DNA from: Laetiporus sulphureus 93-53
Taxonomy: Eukaryota; Basidiomycota; Agaricomycetes; Polyporales; Laetiporaceae
Length of the DNA stretch: 64,000 nucleotides
Direction: 5' to 3'
NCBI RefSeq assembly: GCF_001632365.1
Contig: NW_024468514.1
Span: forward strand, 704,153 to 768,152
The position numbers and the translations under genes were made by a program. Below, one piece after another: positions 10,197 to 21,937 of the stretch (positions within the stretch are counted from its first letter, which is position 1; each line of letters opens with the position of its first letter). A model generated the notes under the pieces. It did not search any database and had not been told where the DNA came from. It saw nothing but the letters and a program-made list of their open reading frames with translations.

Positions 10197-10804
10197 TGTT
10201 ACGGCACTAGCCACTAACACTAAAAGACAATCAAGCAATGCCTCAGGGATTAGGCTAATCACCTGTTAAGTGCTAGTGCTGTACAGCAAAAAATATAATG
10301 AGCCAAAAAGGGGCTGATTTTCAAAAGACTCACTGGCAATAGAGATGGTTATAAAAGATAACATGTTGCTTAGAGCTTATTAGGCCAGTAGTTTGGGATG
10401 TAGTAGGTGCTACACAAGATGAATGGATGAGGAGAAATGATCTGAGATTTCTCACTCTACAGGCTAATCTTATATATATGTACCTAATCGTATCATACCA
10501 CTACTCTAAAATCTATGATTGGCTGGCTTCAGAGATAAAAGAAATATCATACATGAACTAGTACAAAAGTGGTCCAAATGCAACCTGATCATCATAATTC
10601 TGGGCTAAACTCTTCTAAGTCATTCTCTTGTTCCCTTTCAGATGCTGTGCTTGTTTTTTTTTGAGATAGACTAGTCTGATCTTGTCATCCATAGATCTGA
10701 ACTATAAGATAATCTGACATCATGTGATGAAAAAGTTTATGTGATGTGAAAGTGCACATGATACAAAGGTCATGTGAGGACTTGTGATGTGAAAAGCTGT
10801 GACA
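10197..10804 (-). repeat. Solo LTR of the element A family
   Basis: 608 bp, TGTTACGG at the left and GCTGTGACA at the right. Flanks catat and cttat form a 5-bp target duplication with one mismatch. The internal stretch 'gaggagaaatgatctgagatttc...cttatatatatgtacc' parallels 'gaggagaaacaatctaaagtttc...cttatatacacgtac' in the 5' LTR of element A, in the same orientation. Confidence 0.75.
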
Positions 10805-10818
10805 CTTATTTAGAAGGG

Positions 10819-11485
10819 TGTTATCACAGTGCTAGGCCACAATATCAAAGATAGAATAACAAAAGGAATAAGTGATCTCAGCACTAGCACCTAAGCATCA
10901 AAAGGACAAAAGTCTGCAAAAGCCTGTGAAGGCATAAAGGGCGTACCACTCAGAGACAAGGCTGCCGGCAGGTGAGGGATACTCACTAGTGCATACAGAT
11001 GGCAAAGGGGCAGTCAATATATAAGGAGGCCTTGTTAGGGCACAGCAAGTAAGGTGATACAAGTGATACTCAGAATTAGATGAGGGAAAACAGTCTGACA
11101 TTTCTTCCTACATGGCTAATCTTATATATGTAGTAGGAATTCTGATCAGGCTGGACTTACCATGTCATATAACTAAGGTAATTACATATTAGGCTGACTC
11201 ATGAACAACAGGAACTATGTAAAAGAAAATAGGCTGTGAGCTCAGGTAGACCTTGATTGGCCTGGTTGTGATCTAGTATTTCTTATTTAAAATGAGGTTG
11301 CAAATAAGCTATAGCTAGAATGGTTTGGCTCATTCAATAGTCCCTTCTAGGGCATCACATTTATAATTTTTGGAGAAGATAGGACCGGATGTTGTCATCC
11401 ATATGATACAATGGTAAGGTAGATCTGGTTCATCAATTAGATGTAAATTGCAGGCATGTGTGAGAGCTTGCTGATACCTGTCACA
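10819..11485 (-). repeat. Second LTR-like block, diverged
   Basis: Starts TGTTATCACAG and ends near CTGTCACA. It shares the 'gaaaacagtctgacatttc ... cttatatatg' stretch with the LTR of element A and the solo LTR immediately upstream. No target duplication is evident, so the boundaries are approximate. Confidence 0.5.
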
Positions 11486-12201
11486 GTTTTATATGCCACA
11501 GACATTTTCACATCATGTGATGAGACATCTTATCTTGCTGCTCTCACCATGATCAATATTTTTAAGTAGGCGATGTGCTTAAAAAAGGCAATATGGCTTA
11601 TCTAAATAACATCTGAAACATGTTTTGGCTCCAGATAAAGCTTTCTCCATGCACATCATATGTGCTGCATGTATGAGTAACTCACATGTTTATTTCATTT
11701 GAGCATTTTTCACATTCATTATAAGGACAGTGTTCACAGCATGTGACTGATTTATAAGTTCAGTGTGCTGCACCTTATTTCCTTGCAACCTCAGCCATAG
11801 ATCATTTTTGAAGCATGCAAAGGTCAGCATTACATCATAGATGCTACAAAGGCACTCTAGTTAAAAATTAAGATATATATGGACAAAACACTTTGGAGGC
11901 ATGTAAATCCTGATCCTTCACTGTACAATCAATGAGCACCTCATGTATATGTCCTAGATGTATGAGGGCAGGCCAGCAACTGTTGAAGCATAAAGATAAC
12001 TGGCATCACTGCTGCATTGTAATAGAAGAATAAATGAACACTTTAAACTTGAACATGACCCTTCATCCTTAATGAACCAGGTGTGGTTCATACATCTTAA
12101 AATATACATAACTGGTATTATGGTCAGGGGAGTAATACTAGAATCCTAACATTAGCAATATGCTAGTATGTTAATGTCATAATAGTACTAAATAGTACTG
12201 A
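11486..12201. other. AT-rich DNA, no gene seen
   Basis: At 11494 a short LTR-end-like string (TGCCACAGACATTTTCACATC) appears in the opposite orientation to the LTRs just upstream. Otherwise nothing recognisable. Confidence 0.5.
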
Positions 12202-13812
12202 TACTGAGTGAAGCAATAAATAATTTGAGGTAAAAGATGATAAAGATATTAAAGAAAACTTCAAATTCTTTTAGCATCTTTGCTGACAATTTGTGATAAA
12301 GGGGTTCACAATATTTGTACTATATTTTCTTGTGGTAAATGATGAAAAAATTGAAAGAAGATTGAAAGAAATATTGATAAAGAGTTTTCAATCATTTTAA
12401 AATCTTTTAAACAAAGTGATGATAAAAGTTTTAGAATCATTTTTTATCAAAGATGAGAAACATATTATAACTGTGTCTTATCATGATTATTCTATACTAA
12501 GCCAGTATTAGAATATAAAAGTTAACAATCAGCTCTAAATGTTAGTACTAATACTTAAACCTTAGCGCTGACATAGCATTAGTTATGCAAGGTCATCTCA
12601 CTTCTGTCTTCAGATTTATTATCCCATTATGCTTTTATCAGACAGTCCACACAAGAATAAAGTAAGTCTTGATTTATTACTCAAACATCTTTCTGCTAAC
12701 TCCGTTATAAGAAATGTCTACAAATTTGAATATTGGGGTAAAGCATTTTTCACATTCAAATTTCTGTAGTAGACTACTTTAACTAATACTAGTACATTCA
12801 CATAGGTGGTTGACCAGTCTAATACAGCTGTATATTGCTTATGCAGCCTTTATGCATATGTACACGATGTGAATATTCTGTTTATATTGTACCTTTTCTT
12901 TTACATCATGGTTCAAGCATTCCTTGATATCATTAGCAAAAACTTGAATATATAAAAAAGATGATAATAGAGATCATTTGTCACAAGTAATTGCAGTGTA
13001 ATTACTAGATAGATTTTGTATGATACTGGAGTTATAGAATATGATGTTAGAGTACATGATACAAGTGGAGGTTTACACTTTTATGCCACTTTAGCCCTAT
13101 TACTATCATAAATGGTTGTGTGACATGAGTGGCTGATAAATGAGATTGAATGTGGCTCATAAAAGAATAACAATAGTGCACATAACTTGTCATTGATATA
13201 TTTATTAAATCACTGTGCAACAGCTCAGGCTCAACTTCTGACAGTCTCACTTATGTAATAATGCCCTCTAAGGCCTTAGTACTAGCTTATTACTAGCATA
13301 GCACTAGTGTAGCAATGTTCTCTATCGCCTTGATACTAGCACAGTACTAGTTTTCAGATCTTGATACTATTTTTAAGGCCTTAGTCTTAGCATAATTTGA
13401 ACCTTAATACTAATCTTCAGATCTTAGCACTAGCTTAGTACTAGCATATTGCTAATATTAGAATCTTAGTGTTACTCTTCTAATCATAGTACTAGTAGAA
13501 TGCTAAAATATAAAGCTAAGTACTAATATTTATATCTTGGTTACAGCTCAGTATGTATATGATGACAAGGTTATGACACATTTATCATATATTTATCATT
13601 TTTGTTACTGTAACTTTATCTGAAAGATTATAAATAATTGAAGAAATAATAATAATACTTTCATTTGATTTTCTTTATCATTTCTTACACAAAATGATGT
13701 TAGACCTTTTTAAATTTCTTTTTTTCATAACAAAGATGCTTAAAAGATTAAAAATTTCTCTTCAATATCTTTATCATGTTTTACCTTAAATTATTAATTG
13801 TATCATCTAGTA
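12202..13812. mobile_element. Foldback element, copy 2 (diverged)
   Basis: The left end TACTGAGTGAAGCAATAAAT and the right end (reverse complement TACTAGATGATACAATTAAT) are mutated versions of the family terminus. Flanks TGA and TAA are compatible with a decayed 3-bp duplication. The arms mirror each other. The centre (about 12595-13260) is unrelated to the other copies and is probably a further insertion. Confidence 0.65.
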
Positions 13813-14960
13813 TAAGGTCTGGAGGTTAGTACTAATGTTTGAAGATTAGTATGATGGTCTAAAGATTGATGCTACACTTTATGCTAAGTAATATTAAACT
13901 AGTGCATGCTAGTACTAAGATCTAAAGATTAGTCTTATGCTGGTAGTATATTAGTGCTAAGGTTCAAATATCAATCTTTATGTTATAGTACTGGCTTAGT
14001 GTGGAATGATAATAATGTTACATGATTACAATATATTCATCATTAAAAGAGATAATTGTGACTTTGTTTAAAAAATTATGAAATAGCTGGAAGAATGACT
14101 GCTAATATTTTATACAATCCTTGCTGATCTTTTTATGATCCTTGATAAGAAATAATGTTAAAATATGTTGAAACCTTTTACCACAAATTAACAATAAAGA
14201 TATTATAAAGATTTAAACTTTTTTCTCATATTTTTATTATTTTTTGCCTTCAATTATTGATTGTTTTACTTGCTAAGTGTAATTTGAAGTTCAAACATTA
14301 TGAACATCTTTTCTGATCAAATATGATAAAAAGATTAAAAAGATTAAATAAAATACTAGCAATTTGTTTTAATTATTTTACAATCTTTTACATAGAGTTA
14401 TAATAAAATATATCATATTATTTTCATGCTTTGCTTGTAATTATTCTACACTAAGTTCAAATTAGCATATAAAGGTTGATACTTAGGTTGAAATGTTAGT
14501 ACTAGCATGATAATAGTCACTTAAGATTTAATACTAACATGCTACTAATAGTAAGATTGTAGTATTACATTTCTGGTCGTAATACTAGAATGATGCTAAC
14601 AATAAATCTGAATATTAAGCTTTATACCTTATTACAAGCTCAGTATATGATAAGAAGGGTGTGAGATAGTCACAATATTTATTGTCTTCGATTCAAAAAG
14701 TATAAATGTTTTAACATATTTTTATCATAACTTTATTCAAAATATTGTAAATAATTAACAAATTATTGTTAAAATTTGACTCAATCTCTTTCAATCTTTT
14801 TATATCCTTTAGAAAGAAAAGATGCTTAAAAGATTTAAACTTTTTTTCTCAATATTTTGAGCATCTTTACCATTGATTTATCATAAACAGATTTAAAATA
14901 TTTTAACATATTTTTATAAAGAAAAATGAAAGAATTAAAATAAATTGTATAAATATTAAT
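13813..14960. repeat. Foldback-family fragments and TAGTACTA-type repeats
   Basis: More of the same arm and core sequence, including another right-hand terminus ending near 14279 (AATTATTGATTGTTTTACTTG...AGTG). Ends are missing or scrambled, suggesting nested insertions. Confidence 0.55.
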
Positions 14961-15134
14961 TTATGTAAAACTTGAGTCCTGTGAAACACAATTAGCAGAT
15001 GATGTTATGCATTGGATGCTTAGCATCACTCTGTGATAAAAGTTTAGAATGTAATTTTTGACCTAAACATTTGAGTGCAAATTACAGCTTGCATTGTTGT
15101 ACAAATAGCACTAAACTATAACCTTTGTGATTTA

Positions 15135-15315
15135 TGGAATGAGCCAGTTGCATGAGCAATAAATGTAAGTTGATATTATTTCTGCATTGTGAAACCTTTA
15201 TACCATAATAAATCATGAGAATTATGAAATGAGCCAGTTGCATGAGCAGTAAATGTAAGTTGATATTATTTCTGCATTGGGAAACCTTTATGCCATAATG
15301 AATTATGAGAATTTG
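15135..15315. repeat. Direct tandem duplication, period 90 bp
   Basis: 'gagccagttgcatgagca' occurs at 15141 and again at 15231, followed both times by 'gtaagttgatattatttctgcatt' and 'gaaacctttat'. Two copies, highly similar. Confidence 0.8.
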
Positions 15316-15854
15316 AATGTGTGACAGAGATTCTGTGATCTAAAACCTTTGCTTTTTTCACCAGAAAATACCTGTGTGTGATTCTGATTAATGTAGTGAT
15401 GTAATTTATATGATATCCTTAATATAGTCCAAATATGCATCAGTATTCTTTTGGCAATATTTAAGAACTTCTCAGAGGTTTCGCACCAATTAATGACATT
15501 CTCTGATGTGCTCTTTTTTCATGCATTTTACCATTATTGAGCTCTATTATATGTGATCTACATAATAAAAATGATTGTGGTTACATAGCAGCTTCAGAAA
15601 ATCTTCTGTCACACTAAACCTCTATTCTTTGTGTATTCAAAATGAAGGAATATCATTAACATAAGTGACAAAGGGCAAAAATATTCTAATTCATGAGACC
15701 TTGCAAATATTATGTGATGGCACATGAAAATATTTAAGAAACAAGTGTGAGGTAGATTTTAATTAATAAGTTGGTTGAAGTTGAACATCCAAGAACAAGG
15801 AATATGTTTGTCTTTACAACCTCAAATTCTTATAGAAACACATTAATAAGCTTC
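15316..15854. other. AT-rich DNA, no gene seen
   Basis: No recognisable reading frame or repeat family in this stretch. Confidence 0.5.
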
Positions 15855-16135
15855 TGTGAAGATGGCACACCTTACTCTTGTCAATAAAGCACATAGTGGA
15901 TTTGGCTCTGTGACAATTCACGCTAACCTCTGCTGAACCTCACCTTCAATAATGAAAACACAGTCTAATACACACCATCACCATTTAACTGTCTTCTTTG
16001 TCATAATATGATGTTACTCTAAATACAGCTGCATCTCAAACAATCACATCATCCTTAATCTTTGTTAAAGTGACTGATATTTTAATGGAAGTAACAATAT
16101 ATACCTATCAATCAATGTGATGAATATTATAATAA
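15855..16135 (+). repeat. Copy of the Helitron-tail 3' region
   Basis: From 'gaagatggcacacctta' through 'cctcaccttcaataatgaaaacacagtct' to 'caatcaatgtgatgaatat' it parallels 57745-58013, which follows a fragment of the Helitron protease-like domain. Here only the very end of the coding part and the downstream sequence remain. Confidence 0.65.
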
Positions 16136-16935
16136 ACTTGTAAAACTTGAGTCAAAGGATTGTTACTGACAGAAACAATTTCTGAGGTTCTGAAGTTCTG
16201 AGTTTTATTTCTTAATTATAATATTTATAATTTTCAAGAGATATAGCTTGTCACAAATCTAAATACAATATATGCTTTACTGAGGAGTTTATGATCAGCC
16301 ACTTTCAGTTCTCTTATATTAAACTATTACTAGCAGTAATTATGATTATGATTTCTAAGGTATGAAGAAAGAATTTGTACAGGACCGAGCACTTAGGGCA
16401 TTCATGCAATTTTGTTGATCTCCATGGAACAGTGGACCATTACAAAGTGGTTTCATTTTTCACCTCTGTCCTAAGGTTAGGAGAGGGCCTTTCCTTCAAA
16501 AGTTTTTTACTGGGTAACATTTTCTTCTTACTCAGATTTGTTATGCTTTCTAATGAGCATACAAGCTGGAGTTTGAACCTGCATGATGTGGCTGATCTAA
16601 ACAGGTGCAAATATTCTGAGCTAATCACAGCACTGAATTTGCTAGGGTTAATGCCTTAAGAGCTGATAGCTTCAAAGCCATTCAAACCATTGTATGCAAT
16701 GGCTTGAAGCAAACCAAACCATGGCATTCAATGGCTTCAAAGTGGTTCAAATCACAGCATTCACCATTTTGTGATCTACAATGAATGGTTCAACATTTTT
16801 CTGACTTATTATAGTCTCTACTTGAGTAATAAGAATAGATCTCTACATTGTATTGCTCTACACTTCGACTTCTTCATTCTGAGCATACAAAAACAAGTCC
16901 TATTGGTACAATTGAAGTTTTTCGCACCAGAGTAG
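16136..16935. other. AT-rich DNA with diffuse repeats, no gene
   Basis: 16440-16640 resembles 18010-18175 (shared 'gagtttgaa.ctg' and 'aggtgcaaatattc' stretches). 16664-16760 holds imperfect copies of 'caatggcttcaaa'. A 94-codon frame at 16375-16659 has no recognisable similarity and is probably chance. Confidence 0.5.
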
Positions 16936-17695
16936 ATTGATTGATCTTATTTGGCTTTGGTGGCTAAGTTACAGCTCTTGGTGTGGCTAATGACTTTCTA
17001 AGCTGGCTACATATGCTTTTGTTGCTCAGAAAATGTGCAGAAGCAAAGAGATTATGACTAAAGGCTTAGTAGAGCATATAAATAGTTTGTGCACAGCTTC
17101 AACAATGCATTTTTACAGTAAGATTTAAAGCTGCAGTGGCTGAAGTGAAAATCCTCTTCATGCTTAGATATCATTGATAACTTGCAACCTTGAAATGCAC
17201 AATGGAGTATACTGTATCCTAATATCTCATTTCATATGCTGTTTCTTCATTTCATCTATACAAGTGGAATATTTAATGCAATCTGAGTTTTCAGCCACTA
17301 TGGTCAAATTGATTGCTTCTTTGGTGGCTGAGCCACAGCTTCAAGTGTGGCTGATGGTTTCTTGAGGGTGTTACATATGTTTCTATTGCCTGAGAAATGC
17401 ATAGCAGAAGGAAAAGATGATTAAAGGCTTTATAGAACATACTGAAGTATATAAATAATTTATGCACAGCTTCAACAATGTATTTCTACAATAACATTCA
17501 GTGCTGCTGTGGCTGAACTGTAAAACCTGAGCAGGCTTAGACATTGTTGACACTTTAATACCTAAACATGCATCATAGAGTATTCTGCATGCTCATGCTT
17601 AACGTTGTAATGCTATTTCCTCATTTTATCTATATAAGCAGAATAGGTGAGACAATCTGTATCTTCAGCCACCATGATAAAATGTTGAAAATTCA
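16936..17695. repeat. Direct tandem duplication, period about 364 bp
   Basis: 'ctttggtggct' at 16955 recurs at 17319, with the following sequence in parallel: 'gcacagcttcaacaatg', then 'tcttcatttcatctat' against 'cctcattttatctat'. Two diverged copies. No coding potential recognised. Confidence 0.75.
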
Positions 17696-18332
17696 GATCC
17701 ATATTTCGACTTTTCATAATGTTTAACCACATGGATAATATATAGTACACTACATCTTCATGTTCTGCAATGAGAACAACATGCAGATTATTTTCTGGCT
17801 CAAAAAAGTGAAGATTTGAGGCTACAGGATGTCAGCCATCTAAATTCTCACACGTTAAGTTGCCACAATTGCACAAATAAGACCAGATTATGACATTTGT
17901 TGTTAGTGCAACTAGCTAGTTGTCCAAACGATAGACGTCATAGCTTGACATTGTGCACATAATACTTTGAGCTAATCTCAATTCCATTCCTCCAAAATTG
18001 AAAGATCTTCTTCCTAAGGCTCTGGGGCCTCAGAGCGTTATGCTTTTAGTGCAGAAAATGTTATTTTTGCTAATGCACATAGAGTGCTGGGTTTCAGTCA
18101 GAGTTTGAATCTGAAAGACAGCTGATCCAAATAAGTGCAAATATTCATAGCCAATCAGAGTGCTGTATCTGTGGTCAATATTCATCAAATCAATTGAATT
18201 CTTTCATAACACTTCAAACATTTGTGTTTCATCATGTTCCACTGTATCTAATCTGGCCAACAATATACTATCATCTGAATAATGTATTATTTAGCATTTT
18301 CTGAAGTTATGACAATTTATATTCCTTCTTTA
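17696..18332. other. AT-rich DNA, no gene seen
   Basis: Contains the diverged second copy of the 16440-16640 repeat. It ends at the left target site of element B. Confidence 0.5.
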
Positions 18333-18973
18333 TGTTACAGTTTCGTCAAACAACCTATATACTAAATATAGACACACTTAACTCACACTTATCATTTCGT
18401 TTCATCTTACATGTCACATGATAGATCAGCCATCGACCTTACCATATATATTACAACATCACGTGACTCGGTCATCGGCCATTGGCCCTGACTAAATCAC
18501 TCAGTCAGCTAACCTCAGCTTCAGTCATCCACACTAAATGACTCAAATAGCATCACCTGGAGCTCTGTCATGCCGCACTATTCATAGGCACCAATCATAT
18601 TATTAGAGACACATCGTATGATGGTAATGCTAGCCAATGGGCACTGTGGAAGATACTTATGTAAGTACGATACAGTAGCATTCTTCACATGTATATAAGG
18701 CCAGAGTGGAATGGGAGATGGACCTTAGTCTTATTTTCCTTCATCCAGTGTGACAGCTGCTACAGGTCTAACAAGCCTAATACATCTATTCACACCTTAT
18801 AGCCTCACTCACCACCCAGCTCTGCCACATAAATCAGTGAGTATCAGTGTCGACTGAAGGGGCTTGCTCGTCGATGAGCTCCTCGTACAGACCAACTGGT
18901 CTTTTACTCCAGAGTACCCTTTGAGGGACTGGAGTTTTAGTTTGTCTATCTTTATCTACGACGATTTGTGACA
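18333..18973 (+). repeat. 5' LTR of element B
   Basis: 641 bp, starts TGTTACAG and ends TGTGACA. A TATATAAGG string at 18692-18700 is a likely promoter. The LTR is followed by TTAGAATAAG, which parallels the TTAGAAAC after the 5' LTR of element A and contains no TGG primer site. Confidence 0.92.
18692..18700 (+). promoter_or_regulatory. Probable TATA box in 5' LTR of element B
   Basis: TATATAAGG; the same string is retained in the 3' LTR near 26611. Confidence 0.5.
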
Positions 18974-19007
18974 TTAGAATAAGACTAAACTTTTGTTGCC
19001 CCCGCTA

Positions 19008-21937
19008 GTGTCTAACACTAGTGGTCACTTCTTTTTAGCGCAAGCAGTTTTAGCCATAGTGTGCAGCTTTTTTGACACATTATCCACATCGATCTCTACC
19101 AGGCATGAGCCTTAGCAAAACTCTGAGCAGTCCAAGGCACTCAAGCACAAGGCCACTCCGAGGATTGACCTTGACACTCAAAACAGGCATCAGAGGACCA
19201 ACAAGGAGTGAGGAAGACTCCTCACCATCGCATGCTATACACATCTTCTACAGATCACCAGCGTGCAGCAGCTCAGGTCATAGACACTACCCACATCATA
19301 CAATGAGGTACTGTATTATCAGACAGCCTCACAGTTGCACCCCACCACTCGAACACTACCAACCTAGAGCAGGTCATCTCACTACTGGTGGTCGCAAGCC
19401 AGCGCCACTCCCCGAGCTCATTACATCGAACACAGTTCCTCCCACTATCATCGCTCCCATCGCAGTTCAGCCTTTACTGAACTTCATAAAGAACAACATG
19501 ATTGCAAGACCCATATGCCCTCTCCTCGTCAAAGTCAGGCCAACTCTCTACATGAAGATGCTACTCAAACAAGTAGATGCAACACGATTCAAACTCCAGC
19601 CTTTACTAAAGGCTTTTGCAGCCCACCTCTACAACTATCAGTTTGACTGGCTCCACCATTTGACTAGAGACCTCAACACCATTAGTGCGCACCTTCACAG
19701 TGGAATGCGCACCTTCAACTTTATCGAAAAGCAGGTCATCAACACAGAGTGTCTGAAAATAGGACACATTAACTTCAGGTAGATAGAAAAGGAGGAAAGA
19801 CTGCAAGAAATCGTTAAAGCAGTAATCTTTGTACAGAAGAAGCAATACCTACTTCCTGTATTAGATACATTTGTATGTCCCAGTACCAGATCAATTTTGT
19901 GTTCAGGAACTACACTGTTCAGCACCACATCACTGATCACTACCACCACCTAGTGTGCGTGACATACTTCATCTATCAACCTTTGCTATCTCAGAGATCT
20001 ATCCCACTTTATCACTACCTGGTTGACATCAAATGTCGAGTCATCCTATATGCACCTTTTCATCTTATTGAACTTGACATCAAAACCTTTGATCCAGTTC
20101 GTAATTGGGCCAAAAATCTATACTGAAAATTCTTTGCCCACTTATATCAGGAGGACAAGGAAGCCTTCTATGTCACTTGATACAATGCATACCCTGAACA
20201 AAGACACCTTCACCCAGCAAGACTCGCAGCATCAGCGATAAGGAGAAATCATCTGATCAAGCTATCACTTCTGCCAGGAGCAGAAAATTATTTATAACCC
20301 TGAATTCAGATAGACATGCACACCTCGATCAATTCAGAGACAACATTCAAGTCATGTCAGAATTTGATCTAGGAGAAGTAAATACTCCCAGAATTGTCAT
20401 CTCAGCACCAGCTCCCACAGCTGGGTCATTTAACTTAACTCCATGAGCTTCGGTACACAACAGCTGGGCTGCATCTCCTATATGGATCACCTCGCTGACT
20501 CTGTCCTTACCACAATTCACAATGCTGATCACATGGGACATCGACAGCACTCTATAAGCAACCACAAAAGAAGCCACCAATGCAGCAGCACCTGCTAAGA
20601 TTCCACAACATGTCAGAAATTGGGTGAACAATGTAGTCTGTACCTTCATAGTATGAGATGTTACCACCATCTATGAAACCCTTAGAGGAAAGATGAAGGG
20701 ACGGCATGAGCGCATGCATGGTCAAGCAGCTCAAAAGAATGTTGAAGGAAAACAATGAACTACAAACCACCGTCACCAGTCTCAAAGTGCAGCTTGATGG
20801 CAATCGAGCCCTCACTGCACAAGAAAAGGCAGACACCAATGCCAAGCTCATGCAGGCAGATCACAATCTATGCATATTGCATTCTTATCTTGTCACATTG
20901 AAGAATGCACAAAACACCACCACGACGTACATTCAACAGTTGGAGCTCACGTCGGACCAAGTTACATCAACAACGGGTATAACCCCTCAGCCACATTATC
21001 ATAGCAGAAGCTGCTCAAAATGCCAGAACCACCCAAGTTTTCAGGCAAAGGGTACAGCCTCACACTAGAGCAATGAATCAAAAAGGTTTAGATCTGGCTG
21101 AACTACAATCAGGTCAGCACTGGTAAACAATGCATCTTGCAGACAAATGCCCTGCTTGAAGGAGGCACTTCAAACTATATGGAAGAATACAATGACATTC
21201 TTTCAGCAGATCAGGACCTCAGCACATGGGCCGACTTCATTAGAAAGCTGAAAATGGGATACAAGATGCTTGACCCCAAGCACATGGCACAGGCTAAACT
21301 GAATGAACACTGCGAAAAAAAATTCTCCTCAATGATAAACTTCGCAGAGAGATTCAGGTTGTACTCCCCTCAATCTGGTTACAGCAACGAGGACTTGATC
21401 GTCAAGATCAGGGAACACCGTCCCACCTACGTACAAGAAATCATGTCCAATGTCTACATCATGATGCCTCAAATGATCCTCGATAAATGGATGGACTACC
21501 TCGACATGGCACTCAGAATCGAATCTGAGTACAAGCAACAGTTGAGTCATAAAAAAATCAGCACACAGACAGAAAGTTCATCCAAGTCCAAAGACTCCAG
21601 TGCAATAGACACCATGACAAGAGTCACACATGATCTCATCCCAGAACAGATGGGTTGGCTCAAAACAAAGAAGTGCATATACTGCAGAAAGCATGCCTTT
21701 AAGAAGGGGGTGTTTTGCAAGACACCTGATCCCAAGTATAAAGGCAAGAAGTTTCAGATGCCCACCATATCTAAAGGAAAGCAAGCAGTTCGAGAAATTG
21801 AGGAAGACACAGCGACATCGCCCCCCAGGAACGATTCATCACCAGAAATTAGAGCACTGAAAGAAGCAATACGTGCGCTAATGGCAAAAAAAGTGACAGA
21901 TGCGAAAGGGTCATCAGGGGGGCAAAGAGAAAATTAA
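19008..21937 (+). pseudogene. Gag polyprotein of element B with long N-terminal extension
   Basis: The N-terminal extension (RKPAPLPELITSN, KQVDATRFKLQPLLKAF, NFIEKQVINTECL; about 19380-19782) matches the same region of element A. A coiled-coil-like stretch lies at 20706-20910. The Gag core (GGTSNYMEEYND ... TWADFIRKLKMGYKMLD ... FAERF) is at 21137-21500. A Cys/His motif CIYCRKHAFKKGVFC (spacing C-x2-C-x2-H-x7-C) is near 21675-21720, in place of a standard CCHC knuckle. Stops and frame changes split the frame into at least three pieces. Gag proteins form the virus-like particle. Confidence 0.85.

Noticed and set aside
16375..16659. 94-codon open frame as a possible small gene
   Set aside because: Overlaps a diffuse repeat also present at 18010-18175, with no recognised similarity or conserved start.
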